From: Brevibacillus ruminantium
GTDB taxonomy: Bacteria > Bacillota > Bacilli > Brevibacillales > Brevibacillaceae
Length of the DNA: 64,000 bases
Reading direction: 5' to 3'
Assembly: GCF_023746555.1 (NCBI RefSeq)
Contig: NZ_CP098755.1
Location: 2,739,001 to 2,803,000, forward strand
The translations under genes and the position numbers were made by a program. Every line of letters begins with the position of its first letter. Position 1 is the first letter of the stretch. This document shows, piece after piece, positions 1-8,225 of this stretch. Under the pieces are notes generated by a model. The model had not been told where the DNA came from. It made no database searches and saw only the letters and a program-made list of their open reading frames with translations.

Positions 1-82
1 CTCGTCTCAATATCATCGTCGCAATGATACCGAGAACAAACAGCACATACACGCCGTGAATCCAGCCTAACTCAACACCCAT
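1..82 (-). CDS. N-terminus of a membrane protein, cut by window edge
   Basis: Reading leftwards from an ATG at 82, the first 27 codons stay open to the window edge. They begin MGVELGWIHGVYVLFVLG, which contains a hydrophobic stretch that looks like a first transmembrane segment, followed by two arginines. A good ribosome site (GAGGAGGG) lies about 6 bases upstream on the minus strand. The family cannot be named from this fragment. A transporter-like membrane protein is the best guess. Confidence 0.6.
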   Translation of the reverse strand, partial: MGVELGWIHGVYVLFVLGIIATMILRR

Positions 83-171
83 GCCGATTCCCTCCTCAAT
101 TGCTTCAGGAGAATCCTTCTGCTGTCAGATTATGCAGGGAAACAGGCATGGGTGAGAGCGGATTTAAGCGA

Positions 172-318
172 TTAGGTCCGGTTGTAGTGGAGTGTCCGCC
201 AGACTTCCCACATCCAGTGGTGGGTGACGTGATCCAGCTCCTCTGTACGGTTCAGGATACGGTAAATCCGGTCCATCAGCTTCTCATACTCTTCTTCCGT
301 CAATTGTACGCGGGGCAT
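172..318 (-). CDS. Small acidic hypothetical protein, 48 aa
   Basis: This is a 48-residue reading frame starting MPRVQLTEEEYEKLMDRIYR and ending with a tryptophan-rich tail (HHWMWEVWRTLHYNRT). The ATG has a strong ribosome site (GGGAGGAAAG) at normal distance. The first half is predicted amphipathic helix with many Glu residues. I do not recognise the family. It lies between the membrane-protein start at 82 and the MoxR operon, on the opposite strand to the latter. The ribosome site and coherent amino-acid composition argue that it is real. Confidence 0.5.
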   Translation of the reverse strand: MPRVQLTEEEYEKLMDRIYRILNRTEELDHVTHHWMWEVWRTLHYNRT

Positions 319-534
319 GGTCTTTCCTCCCAAATCTTCTTGATATCCATTTTATCCCAGTTTGGTTACCTGTCATACCCCTCTGGTAGGTGATTGGGAA
401 TTTTGGTACATCCACATTCAAGGCATTTTTTATAGGGGAACAGTTGAAAACTGGAAATGCAAAGCTGAATATGCGAGGATAGTAATGGAAACAAAGTCGT
501 CTTTGGCAGTGCTATAAAGGAGGGAGAGGCGCCG

Positions 535-564
535 ATGAAGCGCCATCAACCATGCAAAAAGTAG
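535..564 (+). other. 9-codon upstream ORF overlapping the MoxR start
   Basis: The best ribosome site of the region (AAGGAGGGAG, near 518-527) sits at normal distance from an ATG at 535, which opens a nine-codon frame (MKRHQPCKK) ending in TAG at 562-564. The MoxR gene start at 552 lies inside this frame in another phase and has no close ribosome site of its own. This arrangement suggests translational coupling. A base missing from the sequence is the alternative. Confidence 0.4.
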
Positions 565-1853
565 CTCAGTTGCAACAAAAATTGGACCAAGCCATCGAAA
601 TACTGGAGCGTCGGTTTCTGGAGAGAAGCGAACTGATCCGACTGCTGCTGCTGGGAATGATGAGTGGCGAAAATGCCCTCCTGGTGGGTCCTCCGGGGAC
701 TGCAAAATCTCAGCTTGCCCGCTCCATCTCGCAGCTGTTTGGAACGGAGCATTGGTTTGACTATTTGCTGACCCGTTTTACGACACCGGATGAGATATTC
801 GGACCGGTTTCCCTGCAACAACTGAAGCAGGATCAATATGTGCGGAAAACAGCAGGCTATCTGCCCTCTGCCCAGTTTGCTTTTCTGGATGAAATTTTCA
901 AGGCAAACAGCGCCATTCTCAATTCCTTACTCTCGATTTTGCATGAGCGCATCTATTTTAACGGAAAAGAAAAAGAAGCTGTACCTCTGCAGTTTCTCGT
1001 TGCTGCATCCAATGAATTGCCGGATGAGGATGAGCAATTGTCAGCGTTGTACGACCGCTTCTTGATTCGATATGAAGTCGGTTATTTGCAGCACGCATCC
1101 AGCTACGAAAAAATGTTTAACTTGCCTACAAAGGAGATTCCGGTCGTGTTTTCCTTGTACGATGTGCAGGATGTACAGGCGGCTGCACAAGACGTGTCCA
1201 TTTCTGAGGGGCTGATCTATTTTTTATACAGCTTGAAAAAGGATCTTGAGGAAAAAGAGTTCCGGATCTCTGACCGAAGATGGAAGAAAATCGTCCAGGT
1301 CTGGAAAACATCTGCGGTCATCAATGGCCGCGATCACGTATCCATTTGGGACACCGTTTACACCCCTCACATGCTATGGGATGTTCCCGAGGATTTGCCC
1401 GTTCTGCGTGAGTTGTTTGAACAGCGTTTTACCGAGCAGGTAAAAATCGAACTGGAGACCGAATTGCCTCTGCGCAGGTTTCACCAAATTGCCCAGCGCT
1501 GGATGGAAAAAGAGGCGGATCTGCATGCCTTCCAGTTTAAAAAGGAAATTGGTCACAAGCTGGGGAAAGAAAAAGCGGAGCAATACCGCGATTTGCTTGA
1601 AGAGTGCCGACTGGAGCTGGAGGAAGCTGGTCGAGAGCTCCGCAATCGTTTAGTAGAAGCCCAGAAGCGTGAGCAAAACATGAGGCAATACGTCTTTGAA
1701 AAAAACCGACTGATCTTTGAGCTGGATAAATTTGCGTTGAAATACGTTCACCTGCGAGTGGAAGGAGAACGGATTTTACAGATGCTGCAAGGCGTGTATC
1801 GCACGGTCTTCGACAGGGAGATCGCGGGTGCCGAGTATGATTACACCCTGTAG
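552..1853 (+). CDS. MoxR-family AAA+ ATPase (RavA-like)
   Basis: The 433-residue protein has a Walker A motif GPPGTAKS at residues 46-53 and a Walker B FLDE at 111-114, in the spacing typical of MoxR AAA+ proteins. The long charged helical C-terminal part (about 290-400) resembles RavA-type ATPases. MoxR proteins act as chaperone-like ATPases that help insert cofactors or remodel partners and are usually paired with a von Willebrand factor A protein, which is exactly the next gene, 17 bases downstream. The start at 552 is the first ATG in frame but lacks a close ribosome site; see the overlapping short ORF at 535. Confidence 0.88.
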   Translation: MQKVAQLQQKLDQAIEILERRFLERSELIRLLLLGMMSGENALLVGPPGTAKSQLARSISQLFGTEHWFDYLLTRFTTPDEIFGPVSLQQLKQDQYVRKTAGYLPSAQFAFLDEIFKANSAILNSLLSILHERIYFNGKEKEAVPLQFLVAASNELPDEDEQLSALYDRFLIRYEVGYLQHASSYEKMFNLPTKEIPVVFSLYDVQDVQAAAQDVSISEGLIYFLYSLKKDLEEKEFRISDRRWKKIVQVWKTSAVINGRDHVSIWDTVYTPHMLWDVPEDLPVLRELFEQRFTEQVKIELETELPLRRFHQIAQRWMEKEADLHAFQFKKEIGHKLGKEKAEQYRDLLEECRLELEEAGRELRNRLVEAQKREQNMRQYVFEKNRLIFELDKFALKYVHLRVEGERILQMLQGVYRTVFDREIAGAEYDYTL

Positions 1854-1870
1854 GGAGGCTGGCGAACATC

Positions 1871-3595
1871 ATGATTATACGTGCGAGCCGAGTGGATCGT
1901 TACGTCTTCGATGGTCTCTGCTACTCTTCTCGTACGGCAAGAGAGTGGATGGAGGAAGCAAAAAAACAGGCACCCTGGTTTTCCCGCGAGCTGCTGGCTG
2001 ACTTCTTTTTGTCCTTCTTTTTGCAATCACCGGAGGTAGACCAGACAAAGGATGCGACACCTTTTCACCGCTGGATAGTACAAGCCCTGAGAAAACAGTA
2101 CTTTTACCAGAGTATTCACCCGCGGACGATTGGACAAGAGGGTGCTTCCTTCAAGACGGCGATCAAAGCGCTGATGTGGTTGACGGAGAGCTTTGCCGAC
2201 GAAGTAAAGCGGCGTGAGCGTGAACAGCAATTGACACCGCTCGTAGCCGGACTGCAAAGTGAACAAGGCAAAGAGGGCAGTGAACAGGCGAGGCTATCTG
2301 AATTCATGACGGAAAAACAGATTACGCAATTGCAACTGATGGGTTATACCTTGCAGCAGGGAAAGCAGCTGGTCGAAGATAAACAGGAGGCGGCTGATTC
2401 CCGCCCGCTCGTGGAAGCGGAAATTCGTTCCTTGAAGAGTCGTATCGAGGAAATGCGGGAAGAGATGCGCACCCAGTTTACCAAGCGTACAAAACTTCAG
2501 CAAAAAGTGAAAAAGCTGGAGGAAGAACTGGCGGGGCGCGAAAAGCAGCACCAGCGCCTGTCCCGACAGGAGCGGGAAGCCATTGAGCAATTTGAACAAG
2601 AGCTGGGCCAGTGGCTGGATCACTCGCTCAGGGAAACACTGGCGGAAGAAGAAGGAGATACGCGGTTCATCCAGGAACTGTTGACTGCAAGCCAGCGCTT
2701 TGCGAACCGGCGCTGGGGCAGCGAGCTTGGCAAATTGCGCAGGCAGACATGGGAACAGTACCTCAAATGGGTGGAAAAGCTGAAGCGCCATCCTGATCTG
2801 CTGTCATTTGTGGAAGAAGTGGGGCGGAACGTCCATCATTTTCGCATCAAACGCAAAGAAAAGCGTACGCGCCGACTGCCCGAAGAATACGATGATCTCC
2901 GGCAATCTGGAGAGATCGCGCATATGCTTCCAAGCGAAGCGGTGCTCCTTGCTGATCCGGATTATGAAGCCTATTTTTTGCTGAAGTGGCTGGAGAAAAA
3001 GCTGATGACCTACGATACGGCGGGGTGGCCGGAGGAACTGCCAAAAGGTCCGGTTATCTGTATGCTGGACACTTCGCATTCCATGAAGGGCAGCAAGCTG
3101 AGGCTGGCTCAAATCTTCGTCATGACGTTTGCCGCTATCAGCTTGCTGGAAAAACGCGACTTTCTGCTGCTGTTGTTTGGGGCAAAAGGTGAGTTGAGCG
3201 AAAAGGCGCTGTATCATCGGAGACCCGATTGGCCCGGTTTTTACGCTTTGGCTCAGATGGCTTATGGCGGCGGGACTCATTTTGATGCCCCGATGAAAAG
3301 GGCGATCGAAATCATCGGAGAAAATCGTCACTTTCAAAGTGCCGATCTGGTCATGGTCACAGATGGGATCGGCGGACTATCTCCCTACGTTCGGGACACG
3401 CTCGCTGGACTGGGGCAAAAAAAGAAGCTGCATTTGCACACGCTGATCGTCGGGTCCGCCCGCCAACATTTGGCGCAGACATATGACATCCTGGGGGTAT
3501 CCCATCGGGTCAGATTTGCTACGACCTGGGAGAGCCGGGGAGAGACGCAAACGGACCTCTTGCTGGATGTCTTTGCTGCCTCTCGTGACAAATGA
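1871..3595 (+). CDS. VWA-domain protein, partner of the MoxR ATPase (ViaA/CoxE-like)
   Basis: The 574-residue protein ends in a von Willebrand factor A domain with the metal-site motif DTSHS at residues 400-404 and a later TDG loop. A long charged coiled coil (about 170-245) precedes it. The ATG at 1871 has a ribosome site (AGGGAGG) and follows the MoxR gene directly, so the two form an operon. By analogy with RavA-ViaA and other MoxR-VWA pairs, the two proteins probably form a complex in the cytoplasm. The client is unknown, and nothing else in the operon reveals it. Confidence 0.85.
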   Translation: MIIRASRVDRYVFDGLCYSSRTAREWMEEAKKQAPWFSRELLADFFLSFFLQSPEVDQTKDATPFHRWIVQALRKQYFYQSIHPRTIGQEGASFKTAIKALMWLTESFADEVKRREREQQLTPLVAGLQSEQGKEGSEQARLSEFMTEKQITQLQLMGYTLQQGKQLVEDKQEAADSRPLVEAEIRSLKSRIEEMREEMRTQFTKRTKLQQKVKKLEEELAGREKQHQRLSRQEREAIEQFEQELGQWLDHSLRETLAEEEGDTRFIQELLTASQRFANRRWGSELGKLRRQTWEQYLKWVEKLKRHPDLLSFVEEVGRNVHHFRIKRKEKRTRRLPEEYDDLRQSGEIAHMLPSEAVLLADPDYEAYFLLKWLEKKLMTYDTAGWPEELPKGPVICMLDTSHSMKGSKLRLAQIFVMTFAAISLLEKRDFLLLLFGAKGELSEKALYHRRPDWPGFYALAQMAYGGGTHFDAPMKRAIEIIGENRHFQSADLVMVTDGIGGLSPYVRDTLAGLGQKKKLHLHTLIVGSARQHLAQTYDILGVSHRVRFATTWESRGETQTDLLLDVFAASRDK

Positions 3596-3683
3596 AGTGC
3601 GACCTAAAAGACTACATAACAAAAAGAAAATATTACCAGGTCGTACCATGTAAAAGTCATAACAAAGAGATGCCATAACGAAA

Positions 3684-3726
3684 AGGCCAGCCGGGCTGTC
3701 GTATATAAACCGGGCTGGTCTTTTCT
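3684..3726 (+). terminator. Intrinsic terminator after the MoxR-VWA operon
   Basis: GCCAGC-CGG pairs with CCGGGCTGG across a 13-base loop, with one bulged base, and is followed by TCTTTTCTT. It sits 90 bases after the VWA stop codon. Confidence 0.75.
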
Positions 3727-3812
3727 TGTATCTGCAAAATTGGAGAGTAAATCGGCTGTGGCGAAATCGCTATTAGCCGGAATACTGCCAAGCCTTTGCC
3801 TAGTGATTTATC

Positions 3813-4508
3813 TTAGCTTTTTACCCAGGGATTTTTCAAGTGGCTCTCCAGCCTCTCGACAGTCTTTTGGATACGGCTGAGCCTTGTTTCCTCCCGTTTG
3901 GCATCGGTAACCCATCGGACGTATTCTTTGCGATTTGTATAGGAAAGCCCCTCAAAAAAGGTCTGGGCTTGAGGTGATTGGACCAGAGCAGCTTGCAGAT
4001 CATCCGGTACGATTACGACACGGTCTGCTGCAGGTTTGGTTTCCCCGGATGGAGAAGCAGCCTTCTTCTCCGTGCGTGCTGTTCGGGTCGACTTGACCAG
4101 TCCAGCCGGACGGAAGCGCACACCAGACCAAGTCGAATCGATAGACACCATGGCGACACCTTCAAAACCGGCTTGGGTAATCGCTTCCCAGCCTTTGTCT
4201 CGATTCAGATCCGTATTGATTTTGGAGCTTTGCTTCGGGTAGGCGATCCAGAACATGCCTTCCGAAGCAAGAGTTGAGACGGCAAAAGCTGCCCATGCCT
4301 GTAGCTCGGCCATGCCATGGACAAATAAAAGCAGACAATCTGCTACGCCGCTCAGCTTGTCCAGCATTTCCTGATTTGGTGTAAGTACAATTTCTTGGGT
4401 GGCTTCTTCTGGAAGTGCCGGTAAACCTGTTCGATAATCCTCGGGTGGATTTAATACGAGAAGTTTATGACCTTCTTTGATTCGAAGCTTTTTTGCTAAT
4501 TCTGTCAT
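3813..4508 (-). CDS. YdeI/OmpD-associated (OmdA) family protein
   Basis: The C-terminal third (about 160-225) matches the YdeI/OmpD-associated signature: a run ending in FFEGLSYTNRKEYVRWV followed by A-K-REETRLSRI. The N-terminal 130 residues look like a small alpha/beta domain. A Ser/Lys-rich linker separates the two. Members of the C-terminal family are described as bacteriocin-protection or stress-related proteins of uncertain biochemistry. The gene starts 17 bases after the stop of the exonuclease gene on the same strand, so they are probably co-transcribed. The ribosome site (AGGGAG) is 13 bases from the ATG. Confidence 0.7.
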   Translation of the reverse strand: MTELAKKLRIKEGHKLLVLNPPEDYRTGLPALPEEATQEIVLTPNQEMLDKLSGVADCLLLFVHGMAELQAWAAFAVSTLASEGMFWIAYPKQSSKINTDLNRDKGWEAITQAGFEGVAMVSIDSTWSGVRFRPAGLVKSTRTARTEKKAASPSGETKPAADRVVIVPDDLQAALVQSPQAQTFFEGLSYTNRKEYVRWVTDAKREETRLSRIQKTVERLESHLKNPWVKS

Positions 4509-4525
4509 GGCTATTCCATCACTCC

Positions 4526-5401
4526 CTACAGGCGGTTGAGAAGAGTGCGACCAAATTCCAGCTCTTCCAACTTATCATGAACCTGTTTGCTGTCATATTC
4601 CCAGCGGGCCTCTTCTTCTTGATAGTGAATCGGCACATCACAGATAATCGTGGCTAATTTTTTGCTCAAATAGACCTGATCACGGTTTTGCTCCAGTTTT
4701 TCCTTCAGCTTTGGTGTACATGCCTCCAGCCGGCTGTAGAGGTTGTCCAGACTTTGATGCTCAGAAATCAATTTGTGTGCTGTTTTTTCGCCAATGCCCG
4801 GGCAGCCGGGAATACAGTCGGAAGCGTCTCCCATCAAGGCTTTCACATCGACCACCTGATCAGGAGTAATTCCACGCAAAGCGAGCAGGCTTGCTGGCGT
4901 ATAGTGCTCATGCTTGCCTCCGTTTTTCAGGATTTTCACACTCACCTGATCTGAGACCAACTGAAGACTGTCATAATCGCCAGTTGCAATGACGACTTGA
5001 TGGCCATTTTGTCCCAGCATCGTACTTAGGGTTCCCAGCACATCATCCCCCTCATACCCGGGGCATCCTATATTCGGGACAGAAAATGCCGCTGTCACCT
5101 CTTTGACGAGATCGAATTGCGGGATCAACTCTTCCGGTGGTGCATTTCGATTCGATTTATAGCCATCGTACCATTGACTGCGAACGAGCGTTTCCCTCGC
5201 GGCCACATCCCACCCGACAGCCAGATGGGTAGGGCGAATCAGATCCACGTAATCCAGCATCATCTTGGTAAAACCGTAGACAGCATTCGTATATACCCCT
5301 TGTGAGGTTTGGCGGTAACCCCCCGTCCAGGCAGAAGCGTAAAACGCGCGGAAGAGAAAACTCATACCATCAATGAGCAATATTTTTTGCGGCTCGGACA
5401 C
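4526..5401 (-). CDS. ypcP: 5'-3' exonuclease (YpcP/Xni-like flap endonuclease)
   Basis: This 291-residue protein corresponds to the stand-alone 5' nuclease domain of DNA polymerase I. It starts with the metal-binding IDGMSFLFRAF (residues 10-20), contains the acidic cluster YEGDDVLGTL and the ATGDYDSLQL motif, and has the helix-hairpin-helix region (PGCPGIGEKTAHKLI). Such enzymes remove RNA primers and DNA flaps. The start is GTG at 5401 with a GAGAGGAG ribosome site nine bases upstream. It shares a transcript with the YdeI-like gene downstream. Confidence 0.88.
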   Translation of the reverse strand: MSEPQKILLIDGMSFLFRAFYASAWTGGYRQTSQGVYTNAVYGFTKMMLDYVDLIRPTHLAVGWDVAARETLVRSQWYDGYKSNRNAPPEELIPQFDLVKEVTAAFSVPNIGCPGYEGDDVLGTLSTMLGQNGHQVVIATGDYDSLQLVSDQVSVKILKNGGKHEHYTPASLLALRGITPDQVVDVKALMGDASDCIPGCPGIGEKTAHKLISEHQSLDNLYSRLEACTPKLKEKLEQNRDQVYLSKKLATIICDVPIHYQEEEARWEYDSKQVHDKLEELEFGRTLLNRL

Positions 5402-5652
5402 AACGACAGACTCCTCTCATCCAAAAAAAATCGTTCGTCCCATTATATCACAAAGCGGGTCGACTGCCTTTGGCTCGTCTGTCAGATTTTACATCGGGAA
5501 AGCGCGCATGCAACGATTCGGATCGAGGGATGATACTACCACAAGCACGAAAATCACTCTTTTCTCATCGTCTCTCGGTCTCATTGGGAGGAGCAGGAAA
5601 GCTGACGGTTCAATTCCGTCCCGGGAGAAAAAAGTGATAGGAGGAATCACAC

Positions 5653-5859
5653 ATGGCGAACAACAACTCTGGCAACAGCAACAATTTGTTAGTTCCTCAA
5701 GCAAACATGGCCCTGGATCAACTGAAGTACGAAATCGCTGCAGAATTTGGTGTAAATCTGGGCGCTGACACCACCTCCCGTCAAAACGGATCTGTGGGTG
5801 GAGAGATCACGAAACGTCTGGTAAGCTTTGCTGAACAACAACTGGCAGGCCGCGGTTAA
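5653..5859 (+). CDS. Alpha/beta-type small acid-soluble spore protein
   Basis: The 68-residue protein has the alpha/beta SASP core: [14 protein letters not shown] with the GPR cleavage region, then [16 protein letters not shown]. These proteins coat spore DNA and protect it against UV and heat, and are degraded by the GPR protease at germination. The N-terminus is Asn/Ser-rich, as is common in the family. The ATG has a GATAGGAGG ribosome site. A strong terminator follows, so this is a single-gene unit, as expected for a forespore (SigG) gene. I could not place a convincing SigG promoter by eye. Confidence 0.95.
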   Translation: MANNNSGNSNNLLVPQANMALDQLKYEIAAEFGVNLGADTTSRQNGSVGGEITKRLVSFAEQQLAGRG

Positions 5860-5894
5860 TTCCGTGCAGCTACAAGTTCATATCTGAATGTGAG

Positions 5895-5920
5895 AGACCC
5901 CTCAAGAAGGGGTCTTTCTG
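5895..5920 (+). terminator. Terminator after the SASP gene
   Basis: AGACCCCT pairs perfectly with AGGGGTCT around a five-base loop, followed by TTCT. It is 36 bases after the SASP stop codon. Confidence 0.85.
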
Positions 5921-6111
5921 ACTGTATCGTAAAGCGCGATTGCTCCCGGATCACAGGCATCAAAAAGGTTTTCTTATGTCGCCGTCTACACAGCAGCCCT
6001 TTTCTCACGATGAATGTGCAAACACACAATCCTCATTGGCGGACATTCATATGGTGTAATGTAATCATTCTGGTATCCAACCTCAGTGATGGAGAGGAGG
6101 GGCGGTTGACC

Positions 6112-6378
6112 ATGAAAAAGAAAGAATTAAAACGATTGTTTAAAGATAATCCTGAGTTTGAGTCCTGGCTTAAGCAGGATCCGACCCGTGTCGCATCGGT
6201 TCGTTCGAACCCAGCGGTTGCCGATGATTTGTTCAAGAAATGGAAAGATCGAAAAAAGGGCAGAATTGATTTTGACAACATTACAGAAAAAACAAGGCGA
6301 GCAGGTGAAATGCTGTCAAACGTGCAATCGATTATGGAAATGATGTCGGATTATAGCAAAAAACAGACGGAGTTGTAG
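6112..6378 (+). CDS. Conserved hypothetical small cytoplasmic protein, 88 aa
   Basis: I chose the ATG at 6112 because it has a strong ribosome site (GGAGAGGAGGGG). The longer open frame upstream lacks one. The protein is basic, starts MKKKELKRLFKDNPEFESWL, has no signal peptide or membrane segment, and is predicted all-helical. I do not recognise a characterised family. It is a monocistronic unit between the SASP gene and an M23 peptidase, closed by its own terminator that overlaps the stop codon. Confidence 0.65.
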   Translation: MKKKELKRLFKDNPEFESWLKQDPTRVASVRSNPAVADDLFKKWKDRKKGRIDFDNITEKTRRAGEMLSNVQSIMEMMSDYSKKQTEL

Positions 6379-6410
6379 AAGGCTGAAGGATTTTAGCCTT
6401 CTTTTTCTTT
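6378..6410 (+). terminator. Terminator overlapping the 6112 gene's stop
   Basis: GAAGGCT pairs with AGCCTTC around a ten-base loop and is followed by TTTTTCTTTTT. The hairpin begins at the last base of the stop codon. Confidence 0.85.
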
Positions 6411-6460
6411 TTCCATTCTCTCTTTGATTTGTTATACTGGAAAATGGGAGGGAATGCGCG

Positions 6461-7333
6461 ATGATTCAGCAGCTTTCCGGTCTGATGCTGGTTGCCGCAC
6501 TGCTGTTTTCTACAGGGACAAGCTCCATGGGAAAAGAGATCAAACAAGTAGCCCAGGATGCTTTCGAACAGCCGTATCTTGCGGTAACACCTACAAAGTC
6601 CAATCCAGGCGATGTGGTGCTCGTGAAAAGCAACCACTCTGCCACTGTATCCCTTTTTGACCATATGTACCGGCTACAGCCCTCAGCGGGAGAGTATGTC
6701 CGGTTTATTCCGGTTCCCTTTAACGCCAAAACAGGAACCCATACCATACAAACCCAGGATCAAAAACATTCAGCTACCTTGACGATTTTACCAAAAGAGT
6801 TTAAAGTAGACCGGCTTACCGTATCCCAACAGCTCAATAGCATGAGGCAGGATACGGCGAGAATTGACGCCGATCAGAAAAAGATTAACGCTGCCCGCTC
6901 CAAATCGGCGGAGACCGCGTATTTTACAGACAAATTTTTGTGGCCAGCAGAAGGCCGCATTACAACCCCCTATGGATATCAACGAGTGGTGAACGGAGTA
7001 CCGGCCAATCGACATGCAGCCATAGATATCGCCAACAAAACGGGTACGCCGATCGTGGCCACCAACAACGGTCGTGTGGTACTTGCAGACTCTTTGTATC
7101 TGACTGGCAATACGGTGATCATCGACCACGGCCTCCAGGTATTTTCGATCTATGCACATATGTCTAAAATACAGGTGAAAACAGGTGATGAAGTGAAAGC
7201 TGGGCAGCAAATCGGTCAGATTGGCTCGACAGGCTTCTCGACTGGACCCCACTTGCATTTTGGCATGCTAATCGGCAATACGTATGTCAATCCGCAGCCA
7301 TTCCTAGAAGCATCGCCTTTCCTCTGGGAGTGA
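6461..7333 (+). CDS. Secreted M23-family peptidoglycan endopeptidase
   Basis: The 290-residue protein begins with a signal peptide (about residues 1-24), followed by an Ig-like or beta region of about 100 residues and a C-terminal M23 (LytM) domain. Zinc motifs are visible: RHAAID (HxxxD) near residue 185 and HLHF near 266. Such enzymes cut cross-bridge peptides in peptidoglycan, or act as inactive activators. All the listed zinc residues are present here, which supports an active enzyme. The ribosome site GGGAGGG is well placed. It is followed after 18 bases by the alarmone synthetase gene. Confidence 0.85.
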   Translation: MIQQLSGLMLVAALLFSTGTSSMGKEIKQVAQDAFEQPYLAVTPTKSNPGDVVLVKSNHSATVSLFDHMYRLQPSAGEYVRFIPVPFNAKTGTHTIQTQDQKHSATLTILPKEFKVDRLTVSQQLNSMRQDTARIDADQKKINAARSKSAETAYFTDKFLWPAEGRITTPYGYQRVVNGVPANRHAAIDIANKTGTPIVATNNGRVVLADSLYLTGNTVIIDHGLQVFSIYAHMSKIQVKTGDEVKAGQQIGQIGSTGFSTGPHLHFGMLIGNTYVNPQPFLEASPFLWE

Positions 7334-7351
7334 CATGGAGGTAGTTTAATC

Positions 7352-8167
7352 ATGAAGACAACACAAGTACCCACTCGGGTTTTGAACAACCTTGTTCATT
7401 TTTTGGCACCGTATGAACAAGCTGTTGATGAAATGAAGCTGAAGCTGAAGGGAATCAAATACGGGTTTTTGAAGCGGGGAAGATATTCTCCTATTGAGTT
7501 TGTGGTTGGTCGTGTAAAAAAAGTGGACAGCCTTATAAAAAAGGCGCAGGAAAAAGGGATTGACTTTACCAGCAGCAACTGGCAGGAGGATGTAGCACGC
7601 GAGGTCACCGATATTGCGGGATTGCGAGTCGTTTGCCGCTATGTAGATGATGTGCTTGAGGTCAAGCAACTGCTGCAGGAGCGGGAAGATATTGTCATTC
7701 ACGATGTCAAGGACTACATCGCTTCTCCGAAAGACTCTGGTTATCGCAGTATTCACATGATTGCCTCTTATACGGTTTATCATGGCAGTGAAAAGATCCA
7801 GTTGTTTTGTGAAATTCAAATACGGACACTCGGCATGAATTTTTGGGCAACCAATGAACACGAACTTCGGTACAAATACGCCGGAAACATTCCGCAAAAT
7901 GTTCTGGACCAGTTGTACGAGGCTTCTTTGATCACGCATCAATTGGATGTGCTGATGAACAATCTGCGGCAGGAAATTTTGGCACCGCAGGTAGTAGATT
8001 TGACATTGGAAGAAAAGCTGGAAGAAATCTTTTCTTTATATGTGAAACAAGATTTGGAATCTGCTGCGGCGCTCTATCGCGAACATGTCAGCGGTTTTGA
8101 ACAGGCTTTTCAGGATAATCCTAAGTTCAAAATGATCTATGATTTGCTTGGAAAACGTCTCCGTTAG
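7352..8167 (+). CDS. Small alarmone synthetase (RelA/SpoT-type (p)ppGpp synthetase domain only)
   Basis: The protein carries the RelA/SpoT synthetase core without the HD hydrolase or TGS domains: the ATP-binding RVK..DSLIKKAQEKG segment, DIAGLRVVCRYVDD, and the GTP-binding segment SPKDSGYRSIHMI through EIQIRT and FWATNEHELRYKY. It would transfer pyrophosphate from ATP to GDP or GTP in the cytoplasm. At 271 residues it is longer than Bacillus YjbM and YwaC (about 210), the extra length being a C-terminal helical tail. It lies directly downstream of the M23 gene and upstream of a carboxypeptidase, so alarmone and cell-wall genes are neighbours here. Confidence 0.9.
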   Translation: MKTTQVPTRVLNNLVHFLAPYEQAVDEMKLKLKGIKYGFLKRGRYSPIEFVVGRVKKVDSLIKKAQEKGIDFTSSNWQEDVAREVTDIAGLRVVCRYVDDVLEVKQLLQEREDIVIHDVKDYIASPKDSGYRSIHMIASYTVYHGSEKIQLFCEIQIRTLGMNFWATNEHELRYKYAGNIPQNVLDQLYEASLITHQLDVLMNNLRQEILAPQVVDLTLEEKLEEIFSLYVKQDLESAAALYREHVSGFEQAFQDNPKFKMIYDLLGKRLR

Positions 8168-8225
8168 CACCAGTGTGATGTGAGTGACAACAAGGCCGAA
8201 TCGTAAGGAAAGGAAACAAACTAGC

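Noticed and set aside
2294-2791. 165-codon minus-strand frame
   Set aside because: Antisense to the coiled-coil part of the VWA gene; produced by its Glu/Lys-rich codons.
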